Source: Fasciola hepatica
Lineage: Eukaryota > Platyhelminthes > Trematoda > Plagiorchiida > Fasciolidae
DNA: 64,000 nt
NCBI GenBank assembly: GCA_948099385.1
Contig: CANUEZ040000206.1
Coordinates: 62,001 to 126,000 of the forward strand
Direction of reading: 5' to 3'
Of this stretch, positions 25,205-39,000 are shown piece after piece. How positions within the stretch are numbered: position 1 is the stretch's first letter; each line of letters begins with the position of its first letter. Position numbers and translations under genes: made by a program. Under the pieces are notes generated by a model. That model ran no database searches. It worked only from the letters and a program-made list of their open reading frames with translations, and was not told where the DNA came from.

Positions 25205-28200
25205 AACCGGTCGTGTGCTTCCAAACAATTTCTTTGAAACACAAATTAATGCTCCATACTAATAATACGTATTTTGCTCTTGCACATGCAAACTCGTTGT
25301 TCGTTGGGTTAGCAGTGTTCGAGACAAGAATAGCTACGAGAAATCACAGTTCTCATTCATTTGTCGCCTCTTCAATCACGATTGTCCACTCACAAATGTG
25401 TAGATTCAAATTGGATCCTATTGAACATAAAAGAACATCGGAGTGTACAAGTATGAATAGGATTGGGCAGAGGAGTACCATGTACGCATAGCTGATGAGC
25501 GGCAACAACCGCCAAACCGGTCGTGTGCTTCCAAACTAATTTCGTCCAAACACCTCTAAATGCTACTTACTATGACTACGATTTATGCGCCTGCACATGC
25601 AAACTCGTTGTTTGTTGGGTTAGCAGTGTTCGAGACAAGAATAACTACGAGAAATCACAGTTCTCATTCAGTTGTCGCCTCTTCAATCAAGATTATCCAT
25701 TCACACTCGAGTAGATTCAAATTGGATCCTATTGAACATAAAAGATCATCGGAGTGTACAAGTATGAATAGGATTGGACAGAGGAGTACCACAAACGCAT
25801 AGCTGATGAGTGGCAACAACCGCCAAACCGGTCGTGTACTTCCCAATAAAATTTGTCCAAGCACCTTTACATACTAATTACTATGAATATGAGATGAGCG
25901 CTTGCACATGCAAACTCGTTGTTCGTTGGGTTAGCAGTGTTCGAGACAAGAATAACTACGAGAAATCTCAGTTCTCATTCATTTGTCGCCTCTTCAATCA
26001 AGATTATCCATTCACACTCGAGTAGATTCAAATTGGATCCTATTGAACATGAAAGATCATCGGAGTGTACAAGTATGAATAGGATTGGGCAGAGGAGTAC
26101 CACGTACGCATAGCTGATGAGCGGCAACAACCGCCAAATCGGTCGTGTGCTTCCAAACCAATTTCGTCCAAACACCTTTACATACTTATTGCTATGAATA
26201 TGAGATAAGCGCTTGCACATGCAAACTCGTTGTTCGTTGGGTTAGCAGTGTTCGAGACAAGAATAACTACGAGAAATCACAGTTCTCATTCATTTGTCGC
26301 CTCTTCAATCAAGATTATCCATTCACACTCGGGTAGATTCAAATTGGATCCTATTGAACATAAAAGATAATCCGAGTGTACAAGTATGAATAGGATTGGA
26401 CAGATGAGTACCGAGTACGCATAGCTGATGAGCGGCAACAACCGCCAAACCGGTAGTGTGCTTGAAAACAAATTTCGTCCAAACACCTTTACATACTAAT
26501 TACTTTGAATATGAAACGGGCGCTTGCAAATGCAAACTCGTTGTTCGTTGGGTTAGCAGTGTTCGAGACAAGAATAACTACGAGAAATCACAGTTCTCAT
26601 TCGTTTGACGCCACTTCAATCAAGATTATCCATTCACAATCGAGTAGAATCAAATTGGATCCTATTGAACATGAAAGATAATCCGAGTGTACAAGTATGA
26701 ATAGGATTGGACAGAGGAGTACCGAGTACGCATAGCTGATGAGCGGCAACAACCGCCAAACCGGTCGTGTGCTTCCAAACTAATTTCGTCCAAACACCTT
26801 TACATACTAATAACTATGATTACGAAATGAGCGCTTGCACATGCAAACTCGTTGTTCGTTGGGTTAGCAGTGTTCGAGACAAGAATAACTACGAGAAATC
26901 ACAATTGTCATTCATTTGTCGCCTCTTCAAACACGATTGTCCACTCACAATTGAGTAGATTCAAATTGGATCCTATTGAACACAAAAGATCATCGGAGTG
27001 TACAAGTATGAATAGGATTGGGCAGAGGAGTACCACGTACGCATAGCTGATGAGCGGCAACAACCGCCAAACCGGTCGTGTGCTTCCAAACAATTACTTT
27101 GAAACACAAATTAATGCTCCATACTAATAATACGTATTTTGCTCTTGCACATGCAAACTCGTTGTTTGTTGGGTTAGCAGTGTTCGAGACAAGAATAACT
27201 ACGAGAAATCACAGTTCTCATTCATTTGTCGCCTCTTCAATCACGATTGTCCACTCACACGTGTGTAGATGCAAATTGGATCCTATTGAACATAAAAGAT
27301 CATCGGAGTGTACAAGTATGAATAGGATTGGGCAGATGAGTACCGCGTATGCATAGCTGATGAGCGGAACAACCGCCAAACCGGTCGTGTGCTTCCAAAC
27401 TAATTTCGTCCAAACACCTCTAAATGCTATTTACTATGACTACGATTTATGCGCCTGCACATGCAAACTCGTTGTTCGTTGGGTTAGCAGTGTTCGAGAC
27501 AAGAATAACTACGAGAAATCACAGTTCTCATTCATTTGTCGCCTCTTCAATCAAGATTATCCATTCACACTCGAGTAGATTCAAATTGGATCCTATTGAA
27601 CATGAAAGATCATCGGAGTGTACAAGTATGAATAGGATTGGGCAGAGGAGTACCACGTACGCATAGCTGATGAGTGGCAACAACCGCCAAACCGGTCGTG
27701 TGCTTCCCAATAAAATTTGTCCAAGCACCTTTACATACTAATTACTATGAATATGAGATGGGCGCTTGCACATGCAAACTCGTTGTTCGTTGGGTTAGCA
27801 GTGTTCGAGACAAGAATAACTACGAGAAATCTCAGTTCTCATTCATTTGTCGCCACTTCAATCAAGATTATCCATTCACAATCGAGTAGATTCAAATTGG
27901 ATCCTATTGAACATGAAAGATCATCGGAGTGTACAAGTATGAATAGGATTGGGCAGAGGAGTACCACGTACGCATAGCTGATGAGCGGCAACAACCGCCA
28001 AACCGGTCGTGTGCTTGAAAACAAATTTCCTCCAAACACCTTTACATACTAATTACTATGAATATGAGATGGGCGCTTGCAAATGCAAACTCGTTGTTCG
28101 TTGGGTTAGCAGTGTTCGAGACAAGAATAACTACGAGAAATCACAGTTCTCAGTCATTTGTCGCCTCTTCAATCAAGATTATCCATTCACACTCGAGTAG

Positions 28201-30182
28201 ATTCCAATTGGATCCTATTGAACATAAAAGATCATCGGAGTGTACAAGTATGAATAGGATTGGACAAAGGAATACCGAGTACGCATAGCTGATGAGCGGC
28301 AACAACCGCCAAACCGGTAGTGTGCTTCCAAACAAATTTCGTCCAAACACCTTTACATACTAATTACTTTGAATATGAGATGGGCGCTTGCAAATGCAAA
28401 CTCGTTGTTCGTTGGGTTAGCAGTGTTCGAGACAAGAATAACTACGAGAAATCACAGTTCTCATTCGTTTGTCGCCTCTTCAATCAAGATTATCCATTCA
28501 CAATCGAGTAGATTCAAATTGGATCCTATTGAACATGAAAGATAATCCGAGTGTACAAGTATAAATAGGATTGGACAGAGGAGTACCGAGTACGCATAGC
28601 TGATGAGCGGAACAACCGCCAAACCGGTCGTGTGCTTCCAAACAATTTCTTTGAAACACAAATTAATGCTTCATACTAAAAATACGTATTTTGCTCTTGC
28701 ACATGCAAACTCGTTGTTCGTTGGGTTAGCAGTGTTCGAGACAAGAATAGCTACGAGAAATCACAGTTCTCATTCATTTGTCGCCTCTTTAATCACCGTT
28801 GTTCACTCACAATTGTGTAGATTCAAATTGGATCCTATTGAACATAAAAGATCATCGGAGTGTACAAGTATGAATAGGATTGGGCAGATGAGTACCGCGT
28901 ACGCATAGCTGATGAGCGGAACAACCGCCAAACCAGTCGTGTGCTTCCAAACAAATTTCGTCAAAACACCTCTAAATGCTACTTACTATGACTACGATTT
29001 ATGCGCCTGCACATGCAAACTCGTTGTTCGTTGGGTTAGCGGTGTTCGAGACAAGAATAACTACGAGAAATCACAGTTCTCATTCATTTGTCGCCCCTTC
29101 AATCAAGATTATCCATTCACACTCGAGTAGATTCAAATTGGATCCTATTGAACATGAAAGATCATCGGAGTGTACAAGTATGAATAGGATTGGGCAGAGG
29201 AGTACCATGTACGCATAGCTGATGAGTGGCAACAACCGCCAAACTGGTCGTGTACTTCCCAATAAAATTTGTCTAGGCACCTTTACATACTAATTACTAT
29301 GAATATGAGATGGGCGCTTGCACATGCAAACTCGTTGTTCGTTGGGTTAGCAGTGTTCGAGACAAGAATAACTACGAGAAATCACAGTTCTCATTCATTT
29401 GTCGCCTCTTCAATCAAGATTATCCATTCACAATCGAGTAGATTCAAATTGGATCCTATTGAACATAAAAGATCATCGGAGTGTACAAGTATGACAAGGA
29501 TTGGACAGAGGAGTACCACGTACGCATAGCTGATGAGCGGCAACAACCGCCAAACCGGTAGTGTGCTTGAAAACAAATTTCGTCCAAACACCTTTACATA
29601 CTAATTACTTTGAATATGAGATGTGCGCTTGCAAATGCAAACTCGTTGTTCGTTGCGTTAGCAGTGTTCGAGACAAGAATAACTACGAGAAATCACAGTT
29701 CTCATTCATTTGTCGCCTCTTCAATCAAGATTATCCATTCACACTCGAGTAGATTCAAATTGGATCCTATTGAACATGAAAGATAATCCGAGTGTACAAG
29801 TATGGATAGGATTGGACAGAGGAGTACCGAGTACGCATAGCTGATGAGCCGCAACAACCGCCAAACCGGTAGTGTGCTTGAAAACAAGTTTCGTCCAAAC
29901 ACCTTTACATACTAATTACTTTGAATATGAGATGGGCGCTTGCAAATGCAAACTCGTTGTTCGTTGCGTTAGCAGTGTTCGAGACAAGAATAACTACGAG
30001 AAATCACAGTTCTCATTCGTTTGTCGCCTCTTCAATCAAGATTATCCATTCACAATCGAGTAGATTCAAATTGGATCCTATTGAACATGAAAGATCATCG
30101 GAGTGTACAAGTATGAATAGGATTGGACAGAGGAGTACCGAGTACGCATAGCTGATGAGCGGCAACAACCGCCAAACCGCTC
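25205..30182. repeat. Diverged penta/hexameric higher-order repeat, three units
   Basis: A distinctive ordered set of spacer subtypes recurs. The CAATTTCTTTGAAAC-type monomer (near 25,213, 27,078 and 28,630) is followed by the CTCTAAATGC-type and then the CCCAATAAAATTTGTCC-type (near 25,810, 27,674 and 29,232), then common or TTGAAAACAAATTTCG-type copies. The first unit has six monomers (about 1,865 bp) and the next two have five (about 1,552 bp each), so a monomer was lost or gained. Units differ by scattered substitutions and are older than the other HORs here. Confidence 0.85.
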
Positions 30183-33100
30183 GTGTTCTTCCCAACAAAA
30201 TTCGTCCAAACACCTTTACATACTAATTACTATGATTATGAAATGAGCGCTTGCACATGCAAACTCGTTGTTCGTTGGGTTAGCAGTGTTCGAGACAAGA
30301 ATAACTACAAGAAATCACAGTTCTCATTCATTTGTCGCCTCTTCAATCAAGATTATCCATTCACACTCGAGTAGATTCAAATTGGATCCTATTGAACATG
30401 AAAGATCATCGGAGTGTACAAGTATGAATAGGATTGGGCAGAGGAGTACCACGTACGCATAGCTGATGAGCGGCAACAACCGCCAAACCGGTCGTGTGCT
30501 TCCAAACAAATTTCGTCCAAACACCTTTACATACTAATTACTATGAATATGAGATGGGCGCTTGCACATGCAAACTCGTTGTTCGTTGGGTTAGCAGTGT
30601 TCGAGACAAGAATAACTACGAGAAATCACAATTGTCATTCATTTGTCGCCTTTTCAATCAAGATTATCTATTCACACTCGAGTAGATTCAAATTGGATCC
30701 TATTGAACATGAAAGATAATCCGAGTGTACAAGTATGAATATGATTGGACAGAGGGGTACCGAGTACGCATAGCTGATGAGCGGCAACAACCGCCAAACC
30801 GCTCGTGTTCTTCCCAACAAAAGTCGTCCAAACACCTTTACATACTAATTACTATGATTATGAAATGAGCGCTTGCACATGCAAACTCGTTGTTCGTTGG
30901 GTTATCAGTGTTCGAGACAAGAATAACTACGAGAAATCACAGTTCTCATTCACTTGTCGCCTCTTCAATCAAGATTATCTATTCACACTCGAGTAGATTC
31001 AAATTGGATCCTATTGAACATAAAAGATCATCGGAGTGTACAAGTATGAATAGGATTGGGCAGAGGAGTACCACGTACGCATAACTGATGAGCGGCAACA
31101 ACCGCCAAACCGGTCGTGTGCTTCCAAATAAATTTCGTCCAAACACCTTAACATACTAATTACTATGAATATGAGATGGGCGCTTGCACATGCAAACTCG
31201 TTGTTCGTTGGGTTAGCAGTGTTCGAGACAAGAATAACTACGAGAAATCACAGTTCTTATTCATTTGTCGCCTCTTCAATCAAGATTATCCATTCACACT
31301 CGAGAAGATTCAAATTGGATCCTATTGAACATGAAAGATCATCGGAGTGTACAAGTATGAATAGGATTGGGCAGAGGAGTACCGCGTACGCATAGCTGAT
31401 GAGCGGCAACAACCGCCAAACTGGTCGTGTGCTTCCAAACTAATTTCGTCCAAAAACCTCTAAATGCTACTTACTATGACTACGATTTATGCGCCTGCAC
31501 ATGCAAACTCGTTGTTCGTTGGGTTAGCAGTGATCGAGACAAGAATAACTACGAGAAATCACAGTTCTCATTCATTTGTCGCCTCTTCAATCATGATTAT
31601 CCATTCACACTCGAGTAGATTCAAATTGGATCCTATTGAACATGAAAGATCATCGGAGTGTACAAGTATGAATAGGATTGGGCAGAGGAGTACCACGTAC
31701 GCATAGCTGATGAGCGGCAACAACCGCCAAACCGGTCGTGTGCTTCCAAACTAATTTCGTCCAAACACCTTTACATACTAATTACTATGAATATGAGATG
31801 GGCGCTTGAACATGCAAACTCGTTGTTCGTTGGGTTATCAGTGTTCGAGACAAGAATAACTACGAGAAATCACAGTTCTCATTCATTTGTCGCCTCTTCA
31901 ATCAAGATTATCTATTCACACTCGAGTAGATTCAAATTGGATCCTATTGAACATAAAAGATCATCGGAGTGTACAAGTATGAATAGGATTGGACAGATGA
32001 GTACCACGTACGCATAGCTGATGAGCGGCAACAACCGCAAAATTGGTCGTGTGCTTCCAATCTAATTTCGTCCAAACACCTTCACATACTAATTACTATG
32101 AATATGAGATGGGCGCTTGCACATGCAAACTCGTTGTTCGTTGGGTTAGCAGTGTTCGAGACAAGAATAACTACGAGAAATCACAGTTCTCATTCATTTG
32201 TCGCCTCTTCAATCAAGATTATCCATTCACACTCGAGTAGATTCAAATTGGATCCTATTGAACATGAAAGATCATCGGAGTGTACAAGTATGAATAGGAT
32301 TGGACAGAGGAGTACCATGTACGCATAGCTGATGAGCGGCAACAACCGCCAAACCGGTCGTGTGTCTCCAAATTAATTTCGTCCAAACACATTTACATAC
32401 TAATTACTATGAATATGAGATGGGCGCTTGCACATGCAAACCCGTTCTTCGTTGGGTTAGCAGTGTTCGAGACAAGAATAACTACGAGAAATCACAGTTC
32501 TCATTCATTTGTCGCCTCTTCAATCAAGATTATCCATTCACACTCGAGTAGATTCAAATTGGATCCTATTGAACATGAAAGATCATCGGAGTGTACAAGT
32601 ATGAATAGGATTGGACAGAGGAGTACCACGTACGCATAGCTGATGAGCGGCAACAACCGCCAAACCGGTCGTGTGCTTCCAAACTAATTTCGTCCAAACA
32701 CCTCTAAATGCTACTTACTATGACTACGATTTATGCGCCTGCACATGCAAACTCGTTGTTCGTTGGGTTAGCAGTGATCGAGACAAGAAAAACTTCGAGA
32801 AATCACAGTTCTCATTCATTTGTCGCCTCTTCAATCAAGATTATCCATTCACACTCGAGTAGATTCAAATTGGATCCTATTGAACATGAAAGATCATCGG
32901 AGTGTACAAGTATGAATAGGATTGGGCAGAGGACTACCGCGTACGCATAGCTGATGAGCGGCAACAACCGCCAAACCGGTCGTGTGCTTGCAAACTAATT
33001 TCGTCCAAACACCTTTACGAACTAGTTACTACGATTGTGAGAGGGACGCTTGAACATGCCAACTCGTTGTTCGTTGGGTTAGCAGTGATCGAGACAAGAA

Positions 33101-36089
33101 TAACTACGAGAAATCACAGTTCTCATTCATTTGTCGCCTCTTCAATCAAGATTATCAATTCACACTCGAGTAGATTCAAATTGGATCCTATGGAACATAA
33201 AAGATCATCAGAGTGTACAAGTATGAATAGGATTGGGCAGATGAGTACCACGTACGCATAGCTGATGAGCGGCAACAACCGCCAAACCGCTCGTGTGCTT
33301 CCAAACTAATTTCGTCAAAACACCTTTACATACTAATTACTATGAATATGAGATGGGCGCTTGAACATGCAAACTCGTTGTTCGTTGGGTTAGCAGTGTT
33401 CGAGACAAGAATAACTACGAGAAATCACAATTGTCATTCATTTGTCGCCTTTTCAATCAAGATTATCTATTCACACTCGAGTAGATTCAAATTGGATCCT
33501 ATTGAACATGAAAGATCATCGGAGTGTACAAGTATGAATAGGATTGGACAGAGGAGTACCGCGTACGCTTAGCTGATGAGCGGCAACAACCGCCAAACCG
33601 GTCGTGTGCTTCCCAACAAAATTTGTCCAAGCACCTTTACATACTAATTACTATGAATATGAGATGAGCGTTTGCACATGCAAACTCGTTGTTCGTTGGG
33701 TTAGCAGTGTTCGAGACAAGAATAACTACGAGAAATCACAGTTCTTATTCAGTTGTCGCCTCTTCAATCAAGATTATCCATTCACACTCGAGTAGATTCA
33801 AATTGGATCCTATTGAACATAAAAGATCATCGGAGTGTACAAGTATGAATAGGATTGGGCAGAGGAGTACCACGTACGCATAGCTGATGAGCGGCAACAA
33901 CCGCCAAACCGGTCGTGTGCTTCCAAACAAATTTCGTCCAAACACCTTTACATACTAATTACTATGAATATGAGATGGGCGCTTGCAAATGCAAACTCGT
34001 TGTTCGTTGAGTTAGCAGTGTTCGAGACAAGAATAACTACGAGAATTCACAGTTCTCATTCATTTGTCGCCTCTTTAATCAAGATTATCCATTCACACTC
34101 GAGTAGATTCAAATTGGATCCTATTGAACATAAAAGATCATCGGAGTGTACAAGTATGAATAGGATTGGACAGAGGAGTACCACGTACGCATAGCTGATG
34201 AGCGGCAACAACCGCCAAACCGGTCGTGTGCTTGAAAACAAATTTCGTCCAAACACCTTTACATACTAATTACTTTGAATATGAGATGGGCGCTTGCAAA
34301 TGCAAACTCGTTGTTCGTTGGGTTAGCAGTGTTCGAGACAAGAATAACTACGAGAAATCACAGTTCTCAGTCATTTGTCGCTTCTTCAATCAAGATTATC
34401 CATTCACAATCGAGTAGATTCAAATTGGATCCTATTGAACGTGAAAGATAATCCGAGTGTACAAGTATGAATAGGATTGGACAAAGGAGTACCGAGTACG
34501 CATAGCTGATGAGCGGCAACAACCGCCAAACCGGTAGTGTGCTTGAAAACAAATTTCGTCCAAACACCTTTACATACTAATTACTATGAATATGAGATGG
34601 GCGCTTGAACATGCAAACTCGTTGTTCGTTGGGTTAGCAGTGTTCGAGACAAGAATAACTACGAGAAATCACAGTTCTCATTCATTTGTCGCCTCTTCAA
34701 TCAAGATTATCCATTCACAATCGAGTAGATTCAAATTGGATCCTATTGAACATGAAAGATCATCGGAGTGTACAAGTATGAAAAGGATTGGGCAGATGAG
34801 TACCGCGTACGCATAGCTGATGAGCGGCAACAACCGCCAAACCGGTCGTGTGCTTCCAAACTAATTTCGTCCAAACACCTCTAAATGCTACTTACTATGA
34901 CTACGATTCATGCGCCTGCATAAGCAAACTCGTTGTTCGTTGGGTTAGCAGTGATCGAGACAAGAATAACTACGAGAAATCACAGTTCTCATTCATTTGT
35001 CGCCTCTTCAATCAAGATTATCCATTCACACTCGAGTAGATTCAAATTGGATCCTATTGAACATGAAAGATCATCGGAGTGTACAAGTATGAATAGGATT
35101 GGACAGAGGAGTACCACGTACGCATAGCTGATGAGCGGCAACAACCGCCAAACCGGTCGTGTGCTTCCAAACAAATTTCGTCCAAACACCTTTACATACT
35201 AATTACTATGAATATGAGATGGGCGCTTGCACATGCAAACTCGTTGTTCGTTGGGTTAGCAGTGTTCGAGACAAGAATAACTACGAGAAATCACAGTTCT
35301 CATTCATTTGTCGCCTCTTCAATCAAGATTATCCATTCACACTCGAGTAGATTCAAATTGGATCCTATTGAACATAAAAGATCATCGGAGTGTACAAGTA
35401 TGAATAGGATTGGGCAGTTGAGTACCACGTACGCATAGCTGATGAGCGGCAACAACCGCCAAACCGGTCGTGTGCTTCCAAACTAATTTCGTCCAAACAC
35501 CTCTAAATGCTACCTACTATGACTACGATTTATGCGCCTGCACATGCAAACTCGTTGTTCGTTGGGTTAGCAGTGTTCGAGACAAGAATAACTACGAGAA
35601 ATCACAGTTCTCATTCATTTGTCGCCTCTTCAATCAAGATTATCCATTCACACTCGAGTAGATTCAAATTGGATCCTATTGAACATAAAAGATCATCGGA
35701 GTGTACAAGTATGAATAGGATTGGACAGAGGAGTACCGCGTACGCATAGCTGATGAGCGGAACAACCGCCAAACCGGTCGTGTGCTTCCAAACTAATTTC
35801 GTCCAAACACCTCTGAATGCCACTTACTATGACTACAATTATGCGCCTGCACATGCAAACTCGTTGTTCGTTGGGTTATCAGTGTTCGAGACAAGAATAA
35901 CTACGAGAAATCACAGTTCTCATTCACTTGTCGCCTCTTCAATCAAGATTATCTATTCGCACTCGAGTAGATTCAAATTGGATCCTATTGAACCTGGAAG
36001 ATCATCGGAGTGTACAAGTATGAATAGCATTGGGCAGAGGAGTACCACGTACGCATAGCTGATGAGCGGCAACAACCGCCAAACCGGTC

Positions 36090-39000
36090 GTGTGCTTCCA
36101 AACAAATATCGTCAAACATATTTACATACTAATTACTATGAATATGAGATGGGCGCTTGAACATGCAAACTCGTTGTTCGTTGGGTTAGCAGTGTTCGAG
36201 ACAAGAATAACTACGAGAAATCACAGTTCTCATTCATTTGTCGCCTCTTCAATCAAGATTATCCATTCACACTCGAGTAGATTCAAATTGGATCCTATTG
36301 AACATGAAAGATCATCGGAGTGTACAAGTATGAATAGGATTGGGCAGAGGACTACCGCGTACGCATAGCTGATGAGCGGCAACAACCGCCAAACTGGTCG
36401 TGTGCTTCCAAACTAATTTCGTACAAACTCCTCTAAATGCTACTCACTATGACTACGATTTATGCGCCTGCACACGCAAACTCGTTGTTCGTTGGGTTAG
36501 CAGTGTTCGAGACAAGAATAACTACGAGAAATCACAGTTCTCATTCATTTGTCGCCTCTTCAATCAAGATTATCCATTCACATTCGAGGAGATTCAAATT
36601 GGATCCTATTGAACATAAAAGATCATCGGAGTGTACAAGTATGAATAGGATTGAGCAGATGAGTACCACGTACGCATAGCTGATGAGCGGCAACAACCGC
36701 CAAACCGGTCGTGTGCTTCCAAACAAATTTCGTCCAAACACCTTTACATACTAATTACTATGAATATGAGATGGGCGCCTGCACATTCAAACTCGTTGTT
36801 CGTTGGGTTAACAGTGTTCGAGACAAGAATAACTACGAGAAATCACAGTTCTCATCCATTTGTCGCCTCTTCAATCAAGATTATCCATTCACACTCGAGT
36901 AGATACAAATTGGATCTTATTGAACATGAAAGATCATCGGAGTGTACAAGTATGAATAGGATTGAGCAGATGAGTACCACGTACGCATAGCTGATGAGCG
37001 GCAACAACCGCCAAACCGGTCGGGTGCTTCCAAACTAATTTCGTCCAAACACCTCTAAATGCTACTTACTATGACTACGATTTATGCGCCTGCACATGCA
37101 AACTCGTTGTTCGTTGGGTTATCTGTGTTCGAGACAAGAATAACTAAGAGAATTCACAGTTCTCATTCACTTGTCGCCTCTTCAATCAAGATTATCTATT
37201 CGCACTCGAGTAGATTCAAATTGGATCCTATTGAACATGAAAGATCATCGGAGTGTACAAGTATGAATAGGATTGGGCAGAGGAGTACCACGTACGCATA
37301 GCTGATGAGCGGCAACAACCGCCAAACCGGTCGTGTGCCTCCAAAATAATTTCGTCAATCACATTGACATACTAACTACTATGAATATGAGATGGGCGCT
37401 TGAACATGCAAACTCGTTGTTCGTTGGGTTAGCAGTATTCGAGACAAGAATAACTACGAGAAATCACAGTTCTCATTCATTTGTCGCCTCTTCAATCAAG
37501 ATTATCCATTCACACTCGAGAAGATTCAAATTGGATCCTATTGAACATGAAAGATCATCGGAGTGTACAAGTATGAATAGGATTGGGCAGAGGAGTACCG
37601 CGTACGCATAGCTGATGAGCGGCAACAACCGCCAAACTGGTCGTGTGCTTCCAAACTAATTTCTTACAAACTCCTCTAAATTCTACTAACTATGATTACG
37701 ATTTATGCGCCTGCACATGCAAACTCGTTGTTCGTTGGGTTAGCAGTGTTCGAGACAAGAATAACTACGAGAAATCACAGTTCTCATTCATTTGTCGCCT
37801 CTTCAATCAAGATTATCCATTCACATTCGAGGAGATTCAAATTGGATCCTATTGAACATAAAAGATCATCGGAGTGTACAAGTATGAATAGGATTGGACA
37901 GAGGAGTACCACGTACGCATAGCTGATGAGCGGCAACAACCGCCAAACCGGTCGTGTGCTTCCAAACTAATTTCGTCCAAACACATTTACATACTAATTA
38001 CTATGAATATGAGATGGGCGCTTGCACATGCAAACTCGTTGTTCGTTGGGTTAACAGTGTTCGAGACAAGAATAATTACGAGAAATCACAGTTCTCATTC
38101 ATTTGTCGCCTCTTCAATCAAGATTATCCATTCACACTCGAGTAGATTCAAATTGGATCCTATTGAACATAAAAGATCATCGGAGTGTACAAGTATGAAT
38201 AGGATTGAGCAGATGAGTACCACGTACGCATAGCTGATGAGCGGCAACAACCGCCAAACCGGTCGGGTGCTTCCAAACTAATTTCGTCCAAACACCTCTA
38301 AATGCTACTTACTATGACTACGATTTATGCGCCTGCACATGCAAACTCGTTGTTCGTTGGGTTAGCAGTGTTCGAGACAAGAATAACTAAGAGAATTCAC
38401 AGTTCTCATTCACTTGTCGCCTCTTCAATCAAGATTATCTATTCGCACTCGAGTAGATTCAAATTGGATCCTATTGAACATGAAAGATCATCGGAGTGTA
38501 CAAGTATGAATAGGATTGGACAGAGGAGTACCACGTACGCATAGCTGATGAGCGGCAACAACCGCCAAACCGGTCGTGTGCCTCCAAAATAATTTCGTCA
38601 ATCACATTGACATACTAACTACTATGAATATGAGATGGGCGCTTGATCATGCAAACTCGTTGTTCGTTGGGTTAGCAGTGTTCGAGACAAGAATAACTAC
38701 GAGAAATCACAGTTCTCATTCATTTGTCGCCTCTTCAATCAAGATTATCCATTCACACTCGAGAAGATTCAAATTGGATCCTATTGAACATGAAAGATCA
38801 TCGGAGTGTACAAGTATGAATAGGATTGGGCAGAGGAGTACCGCGTACGCATAGCTGATGAGCGGCAACAACCGCCAAACTGGTCGTGTGCTTCCAAACT
38901 AATTTCTTACAAACTCCTCTAAATTCTACTAACTATGATTACGATTTATGCGCCTGCACACGCAAACTCGTTGTTCGTTGGGTTAGCAGTGTTCGAGACA

